Source: Paenibacillus hamazuiensis
Lineage (GTDB): Bacteria; Bacillota; Bacilli; Paenibacillales; NBRC-103111
Direction: 5' to 3'
NCBI RefSeq assembly: GCF_023276405.1
Contig: NZ_JALRMO010000001.1
Coordinates: 1,984,001 to 2,048,000, forward strand
Length of the DNA: 64,000 nucleotides
A model generated the notes under the pieces. It made no database searches. It was not told the DNA's origin and saw only the letters and a program-made list of their open reading frames with translations. Of this stretch, positions 59,129-64,000 are shown one piece after another; the first letter of the stretch is position 1; each line of letters starts with the position of its first letter. Position numbers and translations under genes: made by a program.

Positions 59129-62100
59129 ATGAACAACGTGCTTTACAGCGGGGAACGCATACTGACGGCGCTGCAGAATATAGAGAACAACTTCGAAACG
59201 GCAGGCGACCGGGTACAAACGAGAAAAATGCGGCAGCTTCTGGACAAATCGGAAGCGCAGCGAATGTATATCGCGTTTTGCGGGCATTTTTCGGCGGGGA
59301 AGTCGAGCATGATCAACAAGCTGTGCGGGCACGAGCTGCTGCCGTCGAGCCCGATCCCGACCAGCGCAAACATCGTCAGCATTGCAAACGGGAAGCCGGA
59401 GGCGAGGGTCACCCACAGGTCTTCGGAAGATGGGGAGCATGATGGCGGAGGCGGGCCGCAGGTACATTCGATTCCGCTGGCTGAGCTGGATGCTTACTGC
59501 AAAAACGGCACGGATATCGAAACGGTGGAAATCCGCTATCCGATCGATTTTCTCGGCGAGCATGCGGCACTGCTTGACACGCCCGGCATCGACTCGACGG
59601 ACGATGCGCACCATATGGCGACGGAATCGGCGCTGCATTTGGCGGATGTCGTTTTTTACGTGATGGATTACAATCATGTGCAGTCGGAAATCAACTTTGC
59701 ATTTACGAAAAAAATGAAGGAACGCGGCAAACCGCTTTATTTGATCATCAATATGATCGACAAACACCGCGAGCAGGAGCTGTCGTTCGAGGAGTACAAA
59801 GAAAGCGCGCTGCAAGCTTTCCGCAACTGGCATATCGAGCCGGACGGCGTATTTTATACGTCGGTAAAACAGGAGAACCATCCGTTAAACGATTGGGACC
59901 GTCTCCTATGGACGCTAAAGGAGCTGGTCGGACGCGCCCCTCAGCTGACGGAATACAGCCTGTATTCATCGGCCGTTCATCTGGTGAACGAACATGCCAA
60001 GGCGATGGCGGACCGCACTGAGGCGGTCAAATCCGCGCTGAGAGACGAGCTCGCCGAAGACGGGGCGGAGGAAGCGCAAGCCGAATACGCGCGTCTGGCG
60101 GAGCGGCTGGAGGCGCTGAAGAAGCTTCCGGAGCAAATGAAGGAAGCGATGCGCAAGGAGGCGTCCGGCGTAGCGGAAAACGCCAATATTACGCCCGCGG
60201 CGACGCGGGATTTGGCGCACGAGTACCTGCAGAGCCGGAAACCCGGCTTTAAGGTCGGATTTTTCGCCGGGGCGGCAAAAACTGCGAAGGAAATCGAGCG
60301 GCGGCTCGAAGCGTTCCACCGCGACTTTACGGAGAAGGTGCACACGCAGCTGGAATGGCATCTTCGCGACGCGCTCAAGAAGCAGTGGAGCGCGTTCGGC
60401 TTCCGGTCCGACGATGCGGCGGGCGTCGCCGAAGAGCTGCAAGTGGAAGTGACGCCGGAGTGGCTTGCCGCTCAGGTGAACCCTGCGGCCGGTTTTACCG
60501 GCGAGTACACGCTCAACTACAGCCGGCAGATCGCCGCCGAGGCGAAGACGCTCGGCCGCAAGCGCGCGTTTGACGCCGCCGACCGGCTCGCCGAGCTCGC
60601 GGCGCAGCTGGGCGCGCCGGAGCGGGCCGCGCTCGAAGCGCAGCTCGCGGCGCTCGAGACGCGGCTTCGCGCAGTGCGCGAGCTCGAGCGGCTCGCGGGC
60701 GAGGAGGCCGCGTACCGCGAGCGGCTGCTCGCCGCGCTCGCGCCCGCGCCGCTGCCGCCGGCACTGCCGGACGCGGCCGGCTACCGCGCGCCGGCCCGCG
60801 CAGCCGCGGCGCCTGCGCCAAGCGGCGCCGCTCCGGCTGCGCCAGCCGCGCCCGCACGCGCTGCGGCGGAGCCGGCGGGCGCGTCCGCGGCACGGCCGGC
60901 GGCCGGCGCGCTCGGCGCGAGCCGGCACCGCGAGCGGCTCGCCCGCGCCGCGGAGCAGCTCGCCGCGGCGGAGCGCGCCATCGCCGGCACGGCGGCGCTC
61001 GCGCGCGTCGCGCGGGCGATGCGCGACAAGGCGGAGCGGCTGCGCCAGAGCCGCTTCACGATCGCGCTGTTCGGCGCTTTCAGTGCAGGCAAGTCGTCGT
61101 TCGCCAACGCACTGATCGGCGAACGCGTGCTGCCGGTATCGCCGAATCCGACGACGGCGGCGATCAACAAAATCATGCCGCCGGACGCCGATTGGCCGCA
61201 CGGCAGCGTCAAAGTGAAAATGAAATCGCTCGAAGCGATGACCGAAGATATTTTATACTCGCTGAAGGCGCTTGGAGCCGAAAGCCCGGATCTGACGGCG
61301 GCGCTTGCGCAGATTGGCAAGCTTTCCCCGGCACACGTGACCGCCAAAGGCAAACCTCACTTCACGTTTCTGAAGGCGGTCGAGAAGGGCTGGCAAGCGG
61401 CGGAGCCGAATTTGGGACGCGAGCTTCGGGTTGGGCTCGAAGAGTTCCGCGAGTACGTAGCGGACGAAAGCAAGTCGTGCTTTGTCGATGTGATCGAGCT
61501 GTATTATGCCAATCCGCTGACCGAGCAGGGGATTGTGTTCGTCGATACGCCGGGGGCCGATTCGATCAACGCGCGGCATACCGGAGTTGCGTTCAATTAC
61601 ATTAAAAACGCCGACGCCATTTTGTTCGTCACTTATTACAATCACGCGTTCTCTCAGGCGGACCGGGAATTTTTGCTGCAGCTCGGACGGGTGAAGGACA
61701 GCTTTGAAATGGATAAAATGTTTTTTATCGTCAATGCGGCGGATCTTGCTTCCAGCCAGGAGGAGCTGGACGGCGTCGTCGGACACGTCGAAGCGAACCT
61801 GCTGACGCACGGCATCCGTCATCCGCGCATTTTCCCGATTTCCAGCCAAATGGCCCTGGAAGGAAAGCTTGCGGGGGACGGCGCCCTTGCCGAGCAATCC
61901 GGCATTACGGCGTTTGAGCGCGATTTCGTCAAGTTTTCGCTGGAGGAGCTGACCGATATCGCCGTCCGTTCCGCGCAGCAGGAAATTAAACGCGCGGCTG
62001 ACGTGATGGGGCAGTGGATCGCCGAGGCGCGGTCCGACGCGGAGGAGCGGCAGCGCAAGGCGGCTTCGCTGCGCAGCGCCCGGCAGGAAGCGGAGCGGCT

Positions 62101-62806
62101 TCTGCGGCAAACCGATGCGGCGAACGACGAGAAGGAACTGGCCAAGGAAATCGACGAGCTGCTCTATTACGTGAAGCAGCGAACCTCCTTCCGGTTCGGC
62201 GAGCTGTTTAATATCGCGTTTAATCCGTCCGTCTTCCGGGAGGACCGGGGCGATGTCAGAACGCTTATGCAGACGGCTTGGGACGATCTGACGGGCATGA
62301 TTGCCTTTGACCTGTCCCAGGAATCGCTCGCGACGACGCTGCGAATCGAAAACAAAATGAACGAGCTCGCCCGCGCGCGTTATGCGGAATGGGAGCGGGA
62401 AATCGCCGGGCGGGTGGACGCCTATGAGGCGGACAGCTACGAGAGCGCGAAGTTTGCGACGCCGGAGCTGAATCAGAAGCTGTCGGCGGACGACGTTTCG
62501 GGCAAATGGCTGGCAGGCTTTTTCAAAAATGCCAAAACGTTTTTCGAAGGGGACGGCAAAGCGAAGCTGAAAGGGGAGCTGGAGGCCAGGCTAACCGAAC
62601 CGATCAACCGCTACGCTGCGATGCAGGCCGAGGCGCTTAAACAAGCTTACTTAAGCGAATACCGGCAATGGTTCCAGCAGCTGCGAGAGCGGCATATCGT
62701 ATCGCTGGAGGAACATGTCGAAGGCTTGACCGCCGCGCTTGAAATGAAGCTGAACGAGCAGGAGCTGGAGACGCGCAAGGCGGAGCTGCTCGGTCTGCTT
62801 GGATAG
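59129..62806 (+). CDS. dynA: Fused double bacterial dynamin (DynA type)
   Basis: The 1225-residue protein carries two dynamin-family GTPase units fused in tandem, as in B. subtilis DynA (YpbR). The first P-loop is GHFSAGKSS at 52-60, with DTPGIDSTDD (G3) later; the second is FGAFSAGKSSFANALIGERV near 648, with DTPGADSINARH. Each unit is followed by helical bundles (membrane-binding or assembly region). The middle (about 480-625) is very rich in Ala, Arg and Pro and is the likely linker. DynA tethers and fuses membranes and protects against membrane damage. Start behind GGGGAGAGAC. Confidence 0.92.
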   Translation: MNNVLYSGERILTALQNIENNFETAGDRVQTRKMRQLLDKSEAQRMYIAFCGHFSAGKSSMINKLCGHELLPSSPIPTSANIVSIANGKPEARVTHRSSEDGEHDGGGGPQVHSIPLAELDAYCKNGTDIETVEIRYPIDFLGEHAALLDTPGIDSTDDAHHMATESALHLADVVFYVMDYNHVQSEINFAFTKKMKERGKPLYLIINMIDKHREQELSFEEYKESALQAFRNWHIEPDGVFYTSVKQENHPLNDWDRLLWTLKELVGRAPQLTEYSLYSSAVHLVNEHAKAMADRTEAVKSALRDELAEDGAEEAQAEYARLAERLEALKKLPEQMKEAMRKEASGVAENANITPAATRDLAHEYLQSRKPGFKVGFFAGAAKTAKEIERRLEAFHRDFTEKVHTQLEWHLRDALKKQWSAFGFRSDDAAGVAEELQVEVTPEWLAAQVNPAAGFTGEYTLNYSRQIAAEAKTLGRKRAFDAADRLAELAAQLGAPERAALEAQLAALETRLRAVRELERLAGEEAAYRERLLAALAPAPLPPALPDAAGYRAPARAAAAPAPSGAAPAAPAAPARAAAEPAGASAARPAAGALGASRHRERLARAAEQLAAAERAIAGTAALARVARAMRDKAERLRQSRFTIALFGAFSAGKSSFANALIGERVLPVSPNPTTAAINKIMPPDADWPHGSVKVKMKSLEAMTEDILYSLKALGAESPDLTAALAQIGKLSPAHVTAKGKPHFTFLKAVEKGWQAAEPNLGRELRVGLEEFREYVADESKSCFVDVIELYYANPLTEQGIVFVDTPGADSINARHTGVAFNYIKNADAILFVTYYNHAFSQADREFLLQLGRVKDSFEMDKMFFIVNAADLASSQEELDGVVGHVEANLLTHGIRHPRIFPISSQMALEGKLAGDGALAEQSGITAFERDFVKFSLEELTDIAVRSAQQEIKRAADVMGQWIAEARSDAEERQRKAASLRSARQEAERLLRQTDAANDEKELAKEIDELLYYVKQRTSFRFGELFNIAFNPSVFREDRGDVRTLMQTAWDDLTGMIAFDLSQESLATTLRIENKMNELARARYAEWEREIAGRVDAYEADSYESAKFATPELNQKLSADDVSGKWLAGFFKNAKTFFEGDGKAKLKGELEARLTEPINRYAAMQAEALKQAYLSEYRQWFQQLRERHIVSLEEHVEGLTAALEMKLNEQELETRKAELLGLLG

Positions 62807-62855
62807 GCATTGCAAAGGCCGGACAACGCGAAAAATTAATTATACCGATATTTTC

Positions 62856-62896
62856 AGGCTGCCAAAAACCTTGATTTCATGCGGTTTCGGCAGCCT
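62856..62896 (+). terminator. Strong hairpin after the dynamin gene (weak T-tract)
   Basis: AGGCTGCC plus AAAACC pairs with GGTTT plus GGCAGCCT around a 12-base loop; followed only by ATTTG, so termination may be partial. Confidence 0.5.
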
Positions 62897-63113
62897 ATTT
62901 GCGCCGTTTTCATGAAAGGGCTTTCTTTGGCAACATTCGGCACCATTTGGATGAATTAGTTGGATTGTTTCTCCATTTTGTGAGCATATCGGGTTAAATG
63001 TGGCGAAACCGTGAATTATCGGAAACGGCGCTGTTGCCGCTTGCGGTGGTTGGTGTTAAGATTCATAAAAACGCTTGCAGAGCGCGCGGGAATTTCGACG
63101 CTCCGAAGGTAAG

Positions 63114-63139
63114 AAGGCTTTTGAAAAGCCGTCTTTTTT
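63114..63139 (+). terminator. Terminator in the leader of the ABC exporter
   Basis: GGCTTT, loop TGA, AAAGCC (extended by flanking AGA/TCT) is followed by TCTTTTTTG, 64 bases before the ABC gene start. It may be an attenuator. Confidence 0.6.
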
Positions 63140-63202
63140 GCTTTTTAGGCGGTTTTTCGGGCGAAAGCCGCCCGCGTTTCTCACAACAACTGGGAGGTAG
63201 TC

Positions 63203-64000
63203 ATGGAAGTATTCAGGCAGCTGAAGGAGTTTTACTGGCCGGAGAGGCGATTTTTGTATGCCGCTATTCTCTGCCTGCTCGTCGCGGTTACGCTGGGGCT
63301 CGTTTACCCGAACTTGCTCAGGTACCTGATCGACGAAGTCATCACGAAAAAGCAGTTTGAAGGGGTCCCTTACTTGGCGCTGCTTGTCGTTACCGTAGTC
63401 ACGATTAAAGGTTTGTTCATGTGGCTGCAGGGCGCATCGAGCGGTCAGCTCGCCAACCGCACGGCTTACCGGCTGAGAAATTCGCTGTACGAGAAGCTGC
63501 AGTATTTATCGTTCCAGTATTACGACAAAGCGCGCACCGGCGACCTGATGTCGAGACTGACGGCGGATTTGCAGGCTGTGCGCGACTTTATCGGCTTCGG
63601 TTTCGTGCAAATATTAAACGTCGTTCTCATGTTTTCGTTCGGCACGATCATGATGATGACGATCAATTGGAAGCTGACGCTGATCACGATGGCGGCGATG
63701 CCCTTGCTTGCTTTTACGGCGATCCGCTTTGAAAGCAAGATCCATCCGGCGTTCCGGCAAATCCGCAAATCGATGAGCGCCATGACGACTTCCGTTCAGG
63801 AGAACATCACCGGTGTCCGCACGGTCAAGTCGTTCGCGCGGGAGCCTTTTGAAATCGAAAAGTTTGCTCAGCGCAACGAGGAATACAAGCAAAACAACGT
63901 CGATACGTCGAACATTTGGGCGACCTATTTTCCGCGGATGGAGTTTTTTGCGAATGCGAGCGTCGTCATTCTTCTCGGCGTCGGCGGTTACCTGGTGCTG
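63203..64000 (+). CDS. ABC exporter, membrane domain (partial, cut by window end)
   Basis: The visible 266 residues are the transmembrane half of a bacterial type I ABC exporter (MsbA/LmrA/YfiB-like). Helices are at about 18-40, 54-75, 128-150, 153-172 and 242-266, with the family signatures YLSFQYYDKARTGDLMSRLT and SVQENITGVRTVKSFAREPF in the coupling helices. The ATPase domain is expected beyond 64000. Start behind GGGAGGTAGTC. Substrate unknown. A leader terminator lies just upstream. Confidence 0.9.
   Translation, partial: MEVFRQLKEFYWPERRFLYAAILCLLVAVTLGLVYPNLLRYLIDEVITKKQFEGVPYLALLVVTVVTIKGLFMWLQGASSGQLANRTAYRLRNSLYEKLQYLSFQYYDKARTGDLMSRLTADLQAVRDFIGFGFVQILNVVLMFSFGTIMMMTINWKLTLITMAAMPLLAFTAIRFESKIHPAFRQIRKSMSAMTTSVQENITGVRTVKSFAREPFEIEKFAQRNEEYKQNNVDTSNIWATYFPRMEFFANASVVILLGVGGYLVL

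Larger units (their letters stand above)
62807..63202 (+). other. Intergenic region with structured leader upstream of the ABC exporter
   Basis: The 396 bases contain no supported gene. There is a large hairpin AGGCTGCC...GGCAGCCT (62856-62896) after the dynamin gene, then an AT-rich stretch, then stem pairs around 63110-63140 (see the terminator) and GGCGG/CCGCC (63147-63171) just before the ABC transporter. The last part looks like a leader with a terminator in front of the coding region. Confidence 0.5.

Noticed and set aside
59966-61201. Long open frame (411 codons) on the minus strand inside the dynamin gene
   Set aside because: It is a shadow caused by extreme GC content. Its product is Arg/Ala-rich without domains, and the plus-strand frame has two complete GTPase motifs.
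1-64000. CRISPR arrays, tRNA or rRNA genes, prophage or complete transposase genes
   Set aside because: None seen. The only interspersed repeats are the three structured copies described.

Overview
The window reads as a chromosomal segment of a moderately GC-rich, spore-forming, Gram-positive member of the Bacillales, most probably Paenibacillus or a close relative. The evidence is the gene order: it follows the Bacillus subtilis ypiB-ypiF-qcrABC-ypjA-ypjB-ypjD-dapB-mgsA-bshB1-bshA-cca-birA-panBCD-dinG series and then ypmB-asnS-dnaD-nth. It also carries bacillithiol genes, a YpjB sporulation protein, an S-layer-homology protein, a T-box leader and strong Shine-Dalgarno sites. No rRNA, tRNA, CRISPR array, prophage or complete insertion sequence was seen.

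Layout. 1-3.3 kb: end of a sensor kinase, a ComQ-like prenyl transferase, an ECF sigma/anti-sigma pair and a histidine phosphatase. 3.4-9.1 kb: an unrecognised protein, a gamma carbonic anhydrase-like protein, an IDEAL protein, YpiF and the menaquinol:cytochrome c reductase operon with YpjA. 9.1-24.2 kb: YpjB, a YitT-type membrane protein, then a long run of housekeeping genes for lysine/cell wall (dapB), methylglyoxal (mgsA), bacillithiol (bshB1, bshA), tRNA CCA addition, biotin ligation, pantothenate (panBCD), DinG and Rex. 24.5-36 kb: phosphate transport (Pit plus a DUF47 partner), an MTA/SAH deaminase, YpmB, a calcineurin-like phosphoesterase, a two-gene FtsH-like unit, hydroxyacyl-CoA dehydrogenase, acetate kinase, AsnS and DnaD. 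36.4-38.8 kb: an AraC regulator and a drug-efflux type transporter. 39.1-48.7 kb: a minus-strand block in which a proline operon (T-box, proB-proA-proC) sits inside methionine-salvage genes (mtnE before it, mtnW-mtnX-mtnB after it), with mtnU nearby. 48.7-64 kb: LysR regulator and CYTH protein diverging from leuCD, then a cell-wall amidase, a GerMN lipoprotein, a large SLH protein, endonuclease III, a fused double dynamin and the start of an ABC exporter.

The most unusual signal is a roughly 280-bp structured intergenic repeat present three times (24.2-24.5, 29.3-29.6 and 36.1-36.4 kb). Its stem arms differ in sequence between copies, yet base pairing is kept, and two related hairpins in each copy share an unpaired base at the same position. 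It has no open reading frame of its own that I can support. Other points worth attention are a Shine-Dalgarno site buried in a 12-bp stem before ypjB, a split FtsH-like arrangement, proline and methionine-salvage genes in one probable transcript, and intrinsic terminators inside the leaders of panB and of the last ABC transporter.
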